From: an uncultured Collinsella sp.
GTDB lineage: Bacteria > Actinomycetota > Coriobacteriia > Coriobacteriales > Coriobacteriaceae
Direction: 5' to 3'
DNA length: 35,164 bases
Assembly (NCBI GenBank): GCA_905209765.1
Contig: CAJLUE010000012.1
Location: 1-35,164, forward strand
The notes below the pieces were generated by a model, which did not search any database, was not told the origin of the DNA, and saw nothing but the letters and a program-made list of their open reading frames with translations. The translations under genes were made by a program, and so were the position numbers. Positions 1 through 8,169 of this stretch are shown here, piece by piece (within the stretch, counting starts at the first letter, position 1; each line of letters opens with the position of its first letter).

Positions 1-777
1 ACGCTGACGTCGTTCGATCCCGACAACATGACCGACAAGGACTTTTCGGCGGTTCGCCCCTCGCAGGCGGTGATCGAGGCGTTTCATCGTCTGCGCGACG
101 CAGGGCACAAGGCGTTTATCTGCACGGGTCGTCCCTTGTGGCTGATTGCCGATGGCCTGCGTGCTTTGGAGCCTGCGGGGGTCGTTGCCATGGCGGGGGC
201 GACGCTCGAGGTCGAGGGCCGCGTGGTGCATGAGGACTGCTTTGACGAGGACGTTATCGAGGAGCTCGCGCGTCGTATGGCCGCGGCAGGGATTGAGGCC
301 TTTTTCGAGACCAACGTTGCTACTTTTGCCCTGGAACCCGCGGGTGTTGAGCAGTCGTCTCTGATCGGCACGTCTGTGGTACACAGCGCCGAGGAGATGC
401 GCGTCGACGGCAGTCTGCGCGTGGGCAAGGTATGCCTCAGTGTGCCCAGTTTGGCTCGCGTAGCCAATGATGACGGCTTTATCGATCGCGAGTTTGAGCT
501 GTGCAACACCGGTGGCCAGAATCGCGAGCTGAGCCCCAAGGGCATTGACAAGGGCGTGGGCGTGGCGCGAGCGCTGGCGTATCTGGGCCGCACTGGCAAT
601 GCACGCACCTTTGGCTTTGGCGATTCGGGCAACGACCTGGGCATGCTCGCCGCCGTCGAGACAGCCGTGGCCATGGGTAACGCCATGCCCGAGGTCAAGG
701 CGGTCGCCGACTACGTGACCGACGATGTCGCACACGACGGTACCGTCACAGCGATGCAGCATTTCGGCCTCATCTAA
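1..777 (+). CDS. HAD-superfamily (Cof-type) phosphatase, 5' truncated by window edge
   Basis: The reading frame is open from base 1. The first codons read TLTSFDP, which fits the end of a HAD motif I (DxDGTLT), so the true start lies just upstream and the ATG at 28 is internal. Other HAD motifs are visible: CTGRP (motif II), the Lys in SPKGIDKG (motif III) and FGFGDSGNDLGML (motif IV, GDxxND). The cap lies between motifs II and III, as in Cof/C2-type HAD enzymes, which are Mg-dependent cytoplasmic phosphatases acting mostly on sugar phosphates or other small phosphates. The substrate cannot be read from sequence. It ends with TAA TGA in tandem. Confidence 0.88.
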   Translation, partial: TLTSFDPDNMTDKDFSAVRPSQAVIEAFHRLRDAGHKAFICTGRPLWLIADGLRALEPAGVVAMAGATLEVEGRVVHEDCFDEDVIEELARRMAAAGIEAFFETNVATFALEPAGVEQSSLIGTSVVHSAEEMRVDGSLRVGKVCLSVPSLARVANDDGFIDREFELCNTGGQNRELSPKGIDKGVGVARALAYLGRTGNARTFGFGDSGNDLGMLAAVETAVAMGNAMPEVKAVADYVTDDVAHDGTVTAMQHFGLI

Positions 778-970
778 TGAATCTCGCGTTCTGACGTTTG
801 CTCAAACTGCGACTCTTTGCTTTTGCATGCGCAATCGATTTATCAATCCAAACACTGAGGTGTTTATACCGTTCGCCGAGAAGATAAAAAACCGCAGCTC
901 ACGCCTTGATAAACGTAGGTAAAGTGTTTAGCAGTTTAACGCCCATGTGCAAGCGAAAGGAATCAGGCAG

Positions 971-1675
971 ATGGCAATCAAGGTGTTCGCTGACGGTGCA
1001 AACCTCGAGGGCATGCTCGACATGTACGAGAACGGCAACGTTCAGGGTTTCACGACCAACCCGTCCCTTATGAAGAAGGGCGGCGTGACGGATTACCGTG
1101 CGTTTGCCAAAGAGGTCTTGACCCACATCACCGATGTGTCCGTCTCGTTTGAGGTCTTTGCCGACGACGTCGAGACCATGGAGGTCGAGGCGTGCGAGAT
1201 CGCTACCTGGGCCGAGAACGTCTACGTCAAGATTCCGTGCGTGACCACCAAGGGCGAGTCCACCGCCGAGCTGGTGCGCAAGCTTTCGGCCGACGGCATC
1301 AAGGTCAACGTCACCACCATCTTTACGCCTAAGCAGGTTGACGAGATGGTCGAGGCCGTTGACACCGAGACGCCGTCCATCATCTCGCTCTTTGCCGGCC
1401 GCATCGCCGACACCGGCGTCGACCCTATTCCGTTTATGACGGAGTCGGTCAAGAAGGCCGCCGCAAAGCCCAACTGCGAGGTCCTGTGGGCGTCCACGCG
1501 CGAGCTCATCAACATTTACCAGGCCGAGGCCTGCGGTTGCCAGATCATTACGGTGCCCAACAGCATCCTGGCCAAGCGCAAGAACATTGGTCGCGACCCG
1601 TACGAGGTCTCGCTCGATACCGTGCGCGGTTTTGCCAAGGATATCGCGGCGCTCGGTTTCCATATCCTGCCGTAG
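971..1675 (+). CDS. Small transaldolase (FSA/TalC-type class I aldolase fold)
   Basis: A 234-residue protein of the short transaldolase / fructose-6-phosphate aldolase group. The Schiff-base lysine is in YVKIP, and TTNPSL is the conserved early strand. In E. coli FSA the positions that favour aldolase activity are Gln59 and Tyr131. Here the matching stretches read SFEVFADD (Glu) and TTIFTPKQ (Phe), as in TalB, so I infer transaldolase rather than F6P aldolase activity. Start ATG 971 is preferred over ATG 947: it has an AAAGGA site about 10 nt upstream and the protein then begins MAIKVFADG. A possible promoter is TTGATA at 906-911 with an AT-rich stretch near 928-934, which is weak. Nothing else is seen between 778 and 970. 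Confidence 0.88.
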   Translation: MAIKVFADGANLEGMLDMYENGNVQGFTTNPSLMKKGGVTDYRAFAKEVLTHITDVSVSFEVFADDVETMEVEACEIATWAENVYVKIPCVTTKGESTAELVRKLSADGIKVNVTTIFTPKQVDEMVEAVDTETPSIISLFAGRIADTGVDPIPFMTESVKKAAAKPNCEVLWASTRELINIYQAEACGCQIITVPNSILAKRKNIGRDPYEVSLDTVRGFAKDIAALGFHILP

Positions 1676-1831
1676 CGCGAACACCGACTGCACCGTGGGC
1701 TGTTCGCCCCGGCCTTTCCTTTCCCTATCGCTCACGCGCTCCGCGAGGGTCGCGCTAGGCAAAGGAAAGGCCGGGGCTGCCGGCACGAGCTTGCCAGCAA
1801 GTTGGCGATTGGCTTCCATATCCTGCCGTGG
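1651..1831 (+). repeat. Hairpin flanked by a duplicated copy of the transaldolase 3' end
   Basis: A perfect 17-bp inverted repeat (1706-1722 with 1761-1777, beginning gccccggcc) encloses a 38-nt loop. On either side lie two copies of the end of the transaldolase gene: 1651-1675, containing the real stop, and 1807-1831, sharing ttccatatcctgccgt and matching at 21 of 25 positions. Similarity may continue weakly beyond (cgactgcaccgtg and cgcctgcgccgtg). The second copy is non-coding. This looks like a hairpin element inserted with, or next to, a tandem duplication. Confidence 0.6.
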
Positions 1832-1915
1832 GCAAAGGTACCCCCGCCTGCGCCGTGCAAAATTGAGAGTATTCAGCAAGGTAAAGGTCTTTATCAGTTA
1901 ACCGAAGCATGGAAC

Positions 1916-1962
1916 GGCCCCCGTTTTGGCTCTGACGACGCTAAAACGGGGGCTGTTTTTTT
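1916..1962 (+). terminator. Intrinsic terminator after the transaldolase
   Basis: A 15-bp stem (1916-1930 with 1940-1954; GGCCCCCGTTTTGGC against GCTAAAACGGGGGCT, with G-U pairs) and a 9-nt loop is followed by G and then seven T. The T-run is on the plus strand only, so it terminates rightward transcription before tex arrives from the other side. Confidence 0.85.
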
Positions 1963-2057
1963 GCTTTTTCGTCTCTGAGGGGCACCCGGAACGGTGGAAT
2001 TTGCAGAATACTCGCGATTTTGCACATTGCTACAGGGGGTACCTTTGCTTTGGCGGT

Positions 2058-4205
2058 TTACTTGCCCTGCACCATGGTGAGCGAGATCTTCTTGCGGTCG
2101 CGATCGACCTTTTCGACCCACACCTTGACCGTGTCACCGACGCGCACCACGTCGCTCGGGTGCTTGACAAAGCGGTTGGCCAGCTTGGAGATGTGCACGA
2201 GGCCGTCCTGGTGCACGCCCACGTCGACGAAGGCGCCAAAGTCCACAACGTTGCGCACCGTGCCCTTGAGTTCCATGCCGGGCTCCAGGTCGTCGATGGA
2301 AAGTGCCGAGCGGCTAAAGACCACCTCGGGTGCGTCGTCGCGCGGGTCGCGACCGGGCTTCTTGAGCTCGTTGACAATGTCGATGAGCGTCAGGGTACCG
2401 CAGTCCAGGTCGCTAGCCAGCGCCGAGATGCTGCCCAGGCGGCGCTCGATGTCGGGCACGCCGCCGCGGTTGAGCTCGCTGGCCCCAACGCCGGCGCGCT
2501 TCAGGACGGACGTGGCCACCTCGTAGCTCTCGGGGTGGACGCTTGTCGCGTCGAGCGGGTTCTTGCCGCCGCTGATGCGCAGGAAGCCCGCGGCGTTGAG
2601 GTATGCCTTGGGTCCCAGTTTGGGGACCTTCTTGAGCTGGCGGCGATCGGTAAAGGCGCCGTTTTCCTCGCGGTAGGCCACGATATTTTTGGCCACGCTC
2701 GGCGTAATGCCCGATACGTATCCCAGCAGACTTGCGCTCGCGGTGTTCACGTCGACGCCTACGCGGTTGACGACGTCCTCCACCACGTGGCCCAGGGTAC
2801 GCGAAAGCTCGGCCTGGTCAAGGTCGTGCTGGTACTGGCCAACGCCGATAGACTGGGGCGGAATCTTGACGAGCTCTGCCAGCGGGTCTTGCAGGCGACG
2901 GCCCAGGCTCATGGCGCCACGCACGGTGACGTCCAGGTCGGGATATTCCTGGCTGGCGAGCTCGGAGGCGGAGTACACCGACGCGCCGGCTTCGTTGACG
3001 ATGGTGTATCGCAGCTCAGGCGCCTGCTCGGCGATGAACTCCGAGACGACTTCCTCGGTCTCGCGGCTAGCGGTGCCGTTGCCGATGACGATGGTGTTGA
3101 CGCCGTCTTTCTTGACGAGGCGGGCGAGCTCGCGCTTGGTGCCGGCGACGTCGTGGCGCGGCTTGGTGGGGTAGACCACGCCGTGGTCGAGTAGCTTGCC
3201 GGTTTCGTCCATGACGGCGACCTTGCAGCCGGTGCGGTAGCCCGGATCGAGCGCGAGCACGCGTGCGCCGCGCACGGGACGCGCCGAGAGCAGGCCCTCG
3301 AGATTCTTGGCAAAGACGTTGATGGCCTCGGTCTGCGCACGGACGGTGAGTTTGGCGCGGGCCTCGCGCTCCAGCGAGGGGGCCATGAGGCGCTTGTAGC
3401 CGTCGGCGATGGCGGCGTCAAAGACGGGCGCGAAGACGCCCTGGCGGCGGGGCCAACGGCTTCCGAGGCGTGCCGTGGCGGCGGCGCCGTCGACGTTCAC
3501 ACGCACGCGGAGCTTGCCCTCGCGCTCACCGCGGTCGATAGCCAGCACGCGGTGGTTAGGGATGCGGCGCAGCGGCTCGTCAAAGCTGTAGTAGGGCTCG
3601 TAGGGAGTCTTCTCGGCGGGGTCGGTGGCCTCGACGACGATATCGGCAGTGTTTTGCGTAAAGGAGCGCAGGTCGGCGACGTTCTCTGGGTCCTCGGCTA
3701 CCGTCTCGGCCACGATGTCGGCGGCGCCGGCGAGCGCCTTCTCGGGCGTGTCGAAGCCGGCTCCCTCGTTGACGTATGCCGCGGCGGCGTCGAGCGCGCT
3801 GCCCTTGGCGGATGCCTGCATGATGATCATGTTGGCGAGCGGCTCAAGGCCTGCCTCGCGGGCCTTCTGTGCACGGGTCATGCGTTTTTTGCGGTAGGGC
3901 TTGTAGAGGTCCTCGACACGCTGGAGCTGCGTGGCCTCGCGAATCTGCTGCTCGAGCTCGGGCGTGAGTTTGCCCTGGGCGTCGATGAGCAGAATGACGT
4001 CCTCTTTGCGCTGCTCAAGATTGCGCAGGTAGGACAGGCGCTCGTCGAGGGCGCGCAGGGCGACATCGTCCATGCCGCCCGTTGCTTCCTTGCGGTAGCG
4101 CGAGATAAAGGGGATGGTGTTGCCCTCGTCGATGAGCTTGACGGCTGCCTCGACGTTGGCGGCCTTAAGGTTGAGCTCGCGGGCAAGCTGGGCGATAAGA
4201 TCCAT
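2058..4205 (-). CDS. tex: Tex-family S1 RNA-binding transcription accessory protein
   Basis: A 715-residue protein with the full Tex layout. It has an N-terminal helical region (from MDLIAQLARELN), a YqgF/RNase H-like domain (VLALDPGYRTGCKVAVMDE), helix-hairpin-helix motifs (SPSVAKNIVAYREENGAF and KVPKLGPKAYLNAAGFLRI) and a C-terminal S1 domain (GTVRNVVDFGAFVDVGVHQ through KISLTM). Tex is a cytoplasmic nucleic-acid-binding protein linked to transcription. The start at 4205 follows AAGGAGT at a good distance. A longer frame to 4292 would add residues with no ribosome site and no family match. No partner gene is adjacent. Confidence 0.95.
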   Translation of the reverse strand: MDLIAQLARELNLKAANVEAAVKLIDEGNTIPFISRYRKEATGGMDDVALRALDERLSYLRNLEQRKEDVILLIDAQGKLTPELEQQIREATQLQRVEDLYKPYRKKRMTRAQKAREAGLEPLANMIIMQASAKGSALDAAAAYVNEGAGFDTPEKALAGAADIVAETVAEDPENVADLRSFTQNTADIVVEATDPAEKTPYEPYYSFDEPLRRIPNHRVLAIDRGEREGKLRVRVNVDGAAATARLGSRWPRRQGVFAPVFDAAIADGYKRLMAPSLEREARAKLTVRAQTEAINVFAKNLEGLLSARPVRGARVLALDPGYRTGCKVAVMDETGKLLDHGVVYPTKPRHDVAGTKRELARLVKKDGVNTIVIGNGTASRETEEVVSEFIAEQAPELRYTIVNEAGASVYSASELASQEYPDLDVTVRGAMSLGRRLQDPLAELVKIPPQSIGVGQYQHDLDQAELSRTLGHVVEDVVNRVGVDVNTASASLLGYVSGITPSVAKNIVAYREENGAFTDRRQLKKVPKLGPKAYLNAAGFLRISGGKNPLDATSVHPESYEVATSVLKRAGVGASELNRGGVPDIERRLGSISALASDLDCGTLTLIDIVNELKKPGRDPRDDAPEVVFSRSALSIDDLEPGMELKGTVRNVVDFGAFVDVGVHQDGLVHISKLANRFVKHPSDVVRVGDTVKVWVEKVDRDRKKISLTMVQGK

Positions 4206-4298
4206 GGGACTCCTTGCGTTTAAGGTGCGTTTGCAGCACAGGGCTACCAAGGATACCACCCGTCCCAAAAGACTGTTTTGGGGCCGCGCCATGAAAAC

Positions 4299-4436
4299 GG
4301 CCTATCTACTACGTTTTGCCCGTAGGGGCTGACCATACCTGGGTTTTCCGAAAATCGGCAAGCCGTCTACCTGCGGTTTTTATTTCGCGAAATTCGGTAT
4401 GGTTGAGGGTGGTCGGTTAAACGTAGTAGATAGGCC
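4299..4436. repeat. R2 element, copy 1: constant core with 18-bp self-complementary arms
   Basis: The outer arms 4299-4316 (GGCCTATCTACTACGTTT) and 4419-4436 are perfect reverse complements. The core holds GTCTACCTGCGGTTTT at 4365-4380, found identically in copy 2 at 16925-16940. The distances from this block to both arms agree between copies to within 1 nt. Further blocks are shared on each side (for example tttycgwaaaatc before it and ggttg about 20 nt after it). The arms share only TACTACG with copy 2, yet pair perfectly within each copy. It sits upstream of tex and downstream of the Gfo/Idh gene. Function unknown. Confidence 0.75.
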
Positions 4437-4507
4437 CATTCCGTGGCGAACGACTCAAGCCGAGGTGCAAAATAGCCCCCACCCCAGAAAAATCGTCGGT
4501 AAGGTAG

Positions 4508-4609
4508 CAAAATGCCCCGCGGGCAGGAGGCTGCTCACGGGGCAAAGAAGGGGGGGCTTGTTGGTGGCGGACCGAGGGGCTTGGCATGGGGTTTCTGCCG
4601 CGGTCCGCC
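4508..4609 (-). terminator. Two hairpins after the Gfo/Idh operon
   Basis: Reading the minus strand after the Gfo/Idh stop, a 9-bp stem (4601-4609 with 4566-4574, GGCGGACCG type) comes first. A GCCCCG/CGGGGC stem (4538-4543 with 4514-4519) follows, ending in ATTTT. The second resembles a modest intrinsic terminator; the first has no T-run. Bases 4437-4507 show nothing else I recognise. Confidence 0.5.
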
Positions 4610-4618
4610 CTTAAGGCA

Positions 4619-5659
4619 TTACAGCTCGACGAGCTGGCCGGTCTCGGCGGCCTCCTTGATGGCGTTGAGAAGCGTGAGCGTCTTGACGTTATCGGCGGGG
4701 GTCACGACGGGCTCGACCTCGCGGCGGACGACCTTTACAAAGTGCTTGAGCTGCATCTTGTGCGGCAGCGCCGGGTCCACGGCCGGGATCTCCATCTGCA
4801 GCGGCTTATGCCAGTTGGAGGCGCCGTCGTAGGAGAACTGGTGCAGGCGGGGCAGCGACAGGGCGCCCTTAGTGCCGCCGATAAAGTAGGCGTCGGCGTC
4901 GAAGGGGCGGTACTGCGGATCCTCGCGAGCGGTTGCCTCCCAGTTCCAGGGGCTGGCGGTGGCGTCGGAGATGGTCATGCTTGCGAGCGCGCCATCGGCA
5001 AAACGGACGTTGACCACGGCGGAGTCCTCGGTCTCAAAACCGCGGGCGGCGCTGGACTGCATACCCTGGACGGCAACGGGCTCGCCCAGCAGATAGCGGA
5101 GCAGGTCGACGTCGTGAACCAGGTTGACCAGGATCGGGCCGGCACCCTTCTTGCGGCGCCACTCGACATCGAAATACTCGTCGTTCTTATAGATCATGTA
5201 GTGGAGGCTCGACACGGTGAGCTTGCCTAGCTCGCCAGACTCGATGATCTCCTTGGCCTTGTTGACGAAGGGGTTGTGGCGACGGTGCTGACCCACGAGC
5301 ACGGGCACGCCGGCGGTCTCGGCCTCGGCGGCGAAGGCCTGGGCATCCTCCAGGTCGTTGGAGATCGGCTTTTCGATCAACGGCACGATATTGCGCTTCA
5401 CAGCCTCGCGGGCAACGCCCAGGTGCAAGTCGTTGGGGGTGGCGATAATGACGGCCTCGGGTTTGACCTCGTCCATCATCTGGGCGGGATCGGTGTAAAA
5501 CGGCACGCCGGCGGCCTCGGCCGTGGCGCGAGCGCCCTCAAAGGCGTCGGCGATGGCGACGAGTTCGGCCTCGGGTTCCTCGGTGACAAAGCGGATGTGG
5601 TTGCGGCCCATGGCGCCGGCGCCGATAACGGCAATGCGGACGGGGTTGAGCTCAGACAT
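4619..5659 (-). CDS. Gfo/Idh/MocA-family NAD(P)-dependent oxidoreductase
   Basis: A 346-residue protein with an N-terminal Rossmann domain (IAVIGAGAMGRNH, residues about 8-20) and the family EKP motif (LIEKPIS), whose Lys is catalytic in characterised members. A C-terminal alpha/beta substrate domain follows. Members oxidise or reduce sugars, inositols and related polyols in the cytoplasm; the substrate here cannot be named. The start has AAGGAGT upstream. It is the last gene of a three-gene minus-strand set with an MFS carrier and an SDR dehydrogenase, consistent with uptake and stepwise oxidation of one polyhydroxylated compound. A REP-like hairpin lies in the gap to the MFS gene. Confidence 0.9.
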   Translation of the reverse strand: MSELNPVRIAVIGAGAMGRNHIRFVTEEPEAELVAIADAFEGARATAEAAGVPFYTDPAQMMDEVKPEAVIIATPNDLHLGVAREAVKRNIVPLIEKPISNDLEDAQAFAAEAETAGVPVLVGQHRRHNPFVNKAKEIIESGELGKLTVSSLHYMIYKNDEYFDVEWRRKKGAGPILVNLVHDVDLLRYLLGEPVAVQGMQSSAARGFETEDSAVVNVRFADGALASMTISDATASPWNWEATAREDPQYRPFDADAYFIGGTKGALSLPRLHQFSYDGASNWHKPLQMEIPAVDPALPHKMQLKHFVKVVRREVEPVVTPADNVKTLTLLNAIKEAAETGQLVEL

Positions 5660-5689
5660 TTCGACTCCTTAATACTGGTGACCGGTGGG

Positions 5690-5720
5690 ATGCGACAAAG
5701 GGGCTGTCCCTTTGTCGCAT
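5690..5720. repeat. R4 short REP-like hairpin, copy a
   Basis: ATGCGACAAAGGG (5690-5702) pairs perfectly with CCCTTTGTCGCAT (5708-5720). The constant part is CAAAGGG..GTCCCTTTG; the basal bases vary among copies but stay complementary. Other copies are at 20296, 26315 and 32920, with a half-copy at about 21351-21369 and a degenerate one near 11339-11362. Confidence 0.8.
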
Positions 5721-5728
5721 CGGTAAAA

Positions 5729-6985
5729 CTAGGCGGACTTCTTCTTGCTGTCGGAGACCATCATGTAGACGGTGAGCACGACGGCGATGGCGGCGATCAC
5801 AATGGCGCCGTAGAAGGACTGCTGGTAGGCGGCGCTGCCGGCCTCGGCGTGATACAGCACGGCGGTGATGGGCTGGCTGATCCAGGTGGAAGCGGCATAA
5901 CCCAAAAACATGATGCCGTAGTTGACGCCGATGTTGCTGGTGCCAAAGGCGCCACCGGTGAGCGGCGGGTAGATGACGAGCAGGGCGCCAAAGCTAAAGC
6001 CGAGCAGGGCGAGCGCCACAAAGAACATGCTCTGCGTAAAGCTCGTCGACATGATGACGAGCGCGACGATGGTGACGACAAGGCTGATGAGCAGCGACTT
6101 ATAGGAGCCGAGCTTGTCGATGATCTGGCCAAAGGACAGACGGCCAACCAGGTTGGCGCAGGTGTTGACGGAGACCACCACACCGCCGAGGGCGACGGCC
6201 GCGGCGCTCGTGGGGTCGGCGAAGAGCTGAACGGCGGCGATGGAGGCAACCTTGCCCACGAGCAGGGTGCCCGCGGTGGCGGCGAAGGCGAAGGTGACGA
6301 TGAGGACCCAGAAGCGCGGGGTCTTGACCATCTCGTCCGGGGTGAGGTCGCCGAAGGTGCCGGCGTGCGCGCCGCCCTTGGGGGCCTCGAAGCCCTCGGG
6401 CAGCCAACCGGCCTCGGGAGCCTTCAGGAACAGGGCGGAGGCGGCGATCGTCACAAAAAAGATGACGCCGAGTGCCTTAAGAGCACCGAAGATGCCAAGG
6501 CTCGGGATGAGCAGCGAGGCGAGCACCGGGGACAGCACGGCGGGGCCGGCGGTCGAAGCAGCGAGGGTGATGCCAGAGGCGAGGCCCTTCTTGTCGATGA
6601 ACCACTTTTGGCCGGTGGTGAGCGCCGGGTTGTAGCCCAGACCGTTGCCGACGGCGGCAACGAGCGAGAACCACAGGTAGAACTGCCACGGCTCGGTGAC
6701 GGTGCCGGACATGAACCAGCCCACGCCGTAGCATACGGCGGCGGCGATCACGACGTTGCGGGGGCCGATTTTATCGGAGATGCGGCCGGCGAAGATGCCC
6801 GTCACGGCCATGATGGTCTGGAAGACGGGGAAGGCCCAGGTAAGGGCGCTGGACCACTCGGGATAGACGGCGAGCAGGTTCTTGCTTACGACGGAATACA
6901 GCGCGATGGAGCTGATGAAGAACATGGTGACGCACGCGGCGGAAAGCACGACAGCGCGACCCTTGTTGGAGTTGGTGGAAGCCAT
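5729..6985 (-). CDS. MFS transporter, oxalate:formate antiporter (OFA)-like
   Basis: A 418-residue protein with about 12 hydrophobic segments and the MFS loop GRISDKIGPRNV between segments 2 and 3. The GLGYNPALTTGQKWFIDKKG stretch and the PEAGWLPEGFEAPKG loop in the middle resemble the OFA family, which exchanges or imports small carboxylates. Cargo is not readable from sequence. The site before ATG is weak (AAAGAGT). It lies 66 bp after the SDR gene; a small GCGGAC/GTCCGC hairpin sits in that gap. Its position between two dehydrogenases suggests it imports their substrate. Confidence 0.85.
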   Translation of the reverse strand: MASTNSNKGRAVVLSAACVTMFFISSIALYSVVSKNLLAVYPEWSSALTWAFPVFQTIMAVTGIFAGRISDKIGPRNVVIAAAVCYGVGWFMSGTVTEPWQFYLWFSLVAAVGNGLGYNPALTTGQKWFIDKKGLASGITLAASTAGPAVLSPVLASLLIPSLGIFGALKALGVIFFVTIAASALFLKAPEAGWLPEGFEAPKGGAHAGTFGDLTPDEMVKTPRFWVLIVTFAFAATAGTLLVGKVASIAAVQLFADPTSAAAVALGGVVVSVNTCANLVGRLSFGQIIDKLGSYKSLLISLVVTIVALVIMSTSFTQSMFFVALALLGFSFGALLVIYPPLTGGAFGTSNIGVNYGIMFLGYAASTWISQPITAVLYHAEAGSAAYQQSFYGAIVIAAIAVVLTVYMMVSDSKKKSA

Positions 6986-7051
6986 TGGACTCTTTCTAAT
7001 CGATACGGGGGAGGAGCGGACGTGTCCGCGGGGCCTCCCTGTCAGGTTGGT

Positions 7052-7933
7052 TTACTGGTCAGTTGGCTTTGCGACGCCGGACTCATCGGACCAGAGCTCG
7101 ACACCCTTGTTCTTAAGGTAGTTGTCGGCATAGGCGCGACGGCCGCCGGGCTTGGCGGTGAGGTCGCCCATCATGTTGGAGAAGCCGCCATCGACCTTGA
7201 TGGCGTCGCCGGTGGTGAAGTCCGAGCGCGTGGACGCCAGGAACATGACGGCGTTGGCGATATCGCTCACCTCGCCGATGCGACGCGTGGCGATCAGACG
7301 GCTGCGGCTCTTCTCGACCTCGGGGTCGGCGTAAAAGCTTGCCGACATGGGGGTCTTGACGAAGCAGGGCTCGACGCAGTTGGAGCGCACGCCGTAGGGG
7401 CCCCACTCGGCAGCCAGCATCTTGGACATCATGTTGACGCCCGCCTTGGTGGAGCTGTACACGCCCGAGAACGTCTCGGGGGAGTGGCTGGCGACGGTCG
7501 AGATGTGCACCAGGCGACCCTGGCCGGCCTTGATCATCTCGCGACCAAAGCGCTGCGAGGTGATGAAGTAGCCGGTGAGATTGACGTTGAGCACCTGCTC
7601 CCAGTCGCTCAGCGGCAGGTCTTCCATGGCGGCGAAGCGCAGGATGCCGGCGGTGTTGACGAGAACGTCGACGCGGCCGAAGTCGGCGATGGTGGCATCG
7701 ACGGCGGCCTGAACCTCGGCCTCGTCGGTGGCGTTCATCTTGTAACCCTCGGCGTGGATGCCAAACTCGGCGGCGAGGTCGGCGGCTGCGGCCTTGACCT
7801 TCTCCTCGTCCAGGTCGAGCAGGACGACATTGGCGCCGTTGCGGGCGAACTCGCGGCAGATCTCGACGCCCATACCGCCGAGTGCGCCGGTCACGGCGCA
7901 GACATCGCCCTCGAGCTTAAGCCAGTTGCTCAT
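7052..7933 (-). CDS. Short-chain dehydrogenase/reductase (SDR)
   Basis: A 293-residue classical SDR. It has TGALGGMG (cofactor glycine motif), DLDEEK after beta 2, NTAG in place of NNAG, an active-site Ser in HISTVASHS, and YSSTK as the catalytic YxxxK. VKVDGG-type closing strand is present as IKVDGGFSN. A tail of about 40 residues after it is longer than usual. It probably oxidises an alcohol with NAD(P). AAGGGAAG precedes the ATG. It is the first gene of the minus-strand unit and is divergent from the LysR gene, so it is the likely LysR target. Confidence 0.92.
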   Translation of the reverse strand: MSNWLKLEGDVCAVTGALGGMGVEICREFARNGANVVLLDLDEEKVKAAAADLAAEFGIHAEGYKMNATDEAEVQAAVDATIADFGRVDVLVNTAGILRFAAMEDLPLSDWEQVLNVNLTGYFITSQRFGREMIKAGQGRLVHISTVASHSPETFSGVYSSTKAGVNMMSKMLAAEWGPYGVRSNCVEPCFVKTPMSASFYADPEVEKSRSRLIATRRIGEVSDIANAVMFLASTRSDFTTGDAIKVDGGFSNMMGDLTAKPGGRRAYADNYLKNKGVELWSDESGVAKPTDQ

Positions 7934-7989
7934 AGGAACTTCCCTTCTTGTGCCTCCCGGTGGGCCGTTCCCATTAATCGACCCACGTG

Positions 7990-8117
7990 GTTTTCGCAGG
8001 TTATCATATGCTTTGCATTTGCGCAGGTGAATTGCATATTTGTTAGAATGGCGTTAACCGCAGGTTTACACTGTGCGATGCAGTTTATGCTTAACTGAGC
8101 GCGTGACCTGCGAAAAC
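7990..8117. promoter_or_regulatory. Divergent SDR/LysR control region with four CGCAGGT boxes
   Basis: The heptamer CGCAGGT occurs at 7995-8001, 8022-8028 and 8059-8065, and inverted at 8106-8112. The outermost pair extends to a 12-bp perfect inverted repeat, GTTTTCGCAGGT (7990-8001) with ACCTGCGAAAAC (8106-8117). On the minus strand TTCACC (8031-8026), 17 nt and TATGAT (8008-8003) form a plausible promoter for the SDR unit; two boxes overlap or adjoin it. On the plus strand TGTTAGAAT (8041-8049) could be an extended -10 for the LysR gene. I infer these are LysR binding sites. Confidence 0.5.
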
Positions 8118-8169
8118 AACCCCTCCCTGTGGCACCATGTGGCCACGGGCGCGAAAACGGGAGATTGAC

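Noticed and set aside
1926..3194. 422-residue plus-strand frame opposite tex
   Set aside because: Antisense to a gene with clear Tex motifs; no ribosome site or family pattern.
4206..4292. N-terminal extension of tex
   Set aside because: No Shine-Dalgarno site and no family similarity; AAGGAGT supports 4205.
5276..8098. 940-residue plus-strand open frame
   Set aside because: Antisense to the Gfo/Idh, MFS and SDR genes. Its low-complexity G/H/D/A composition is typical of shadow frames in G+C-rich DNA.
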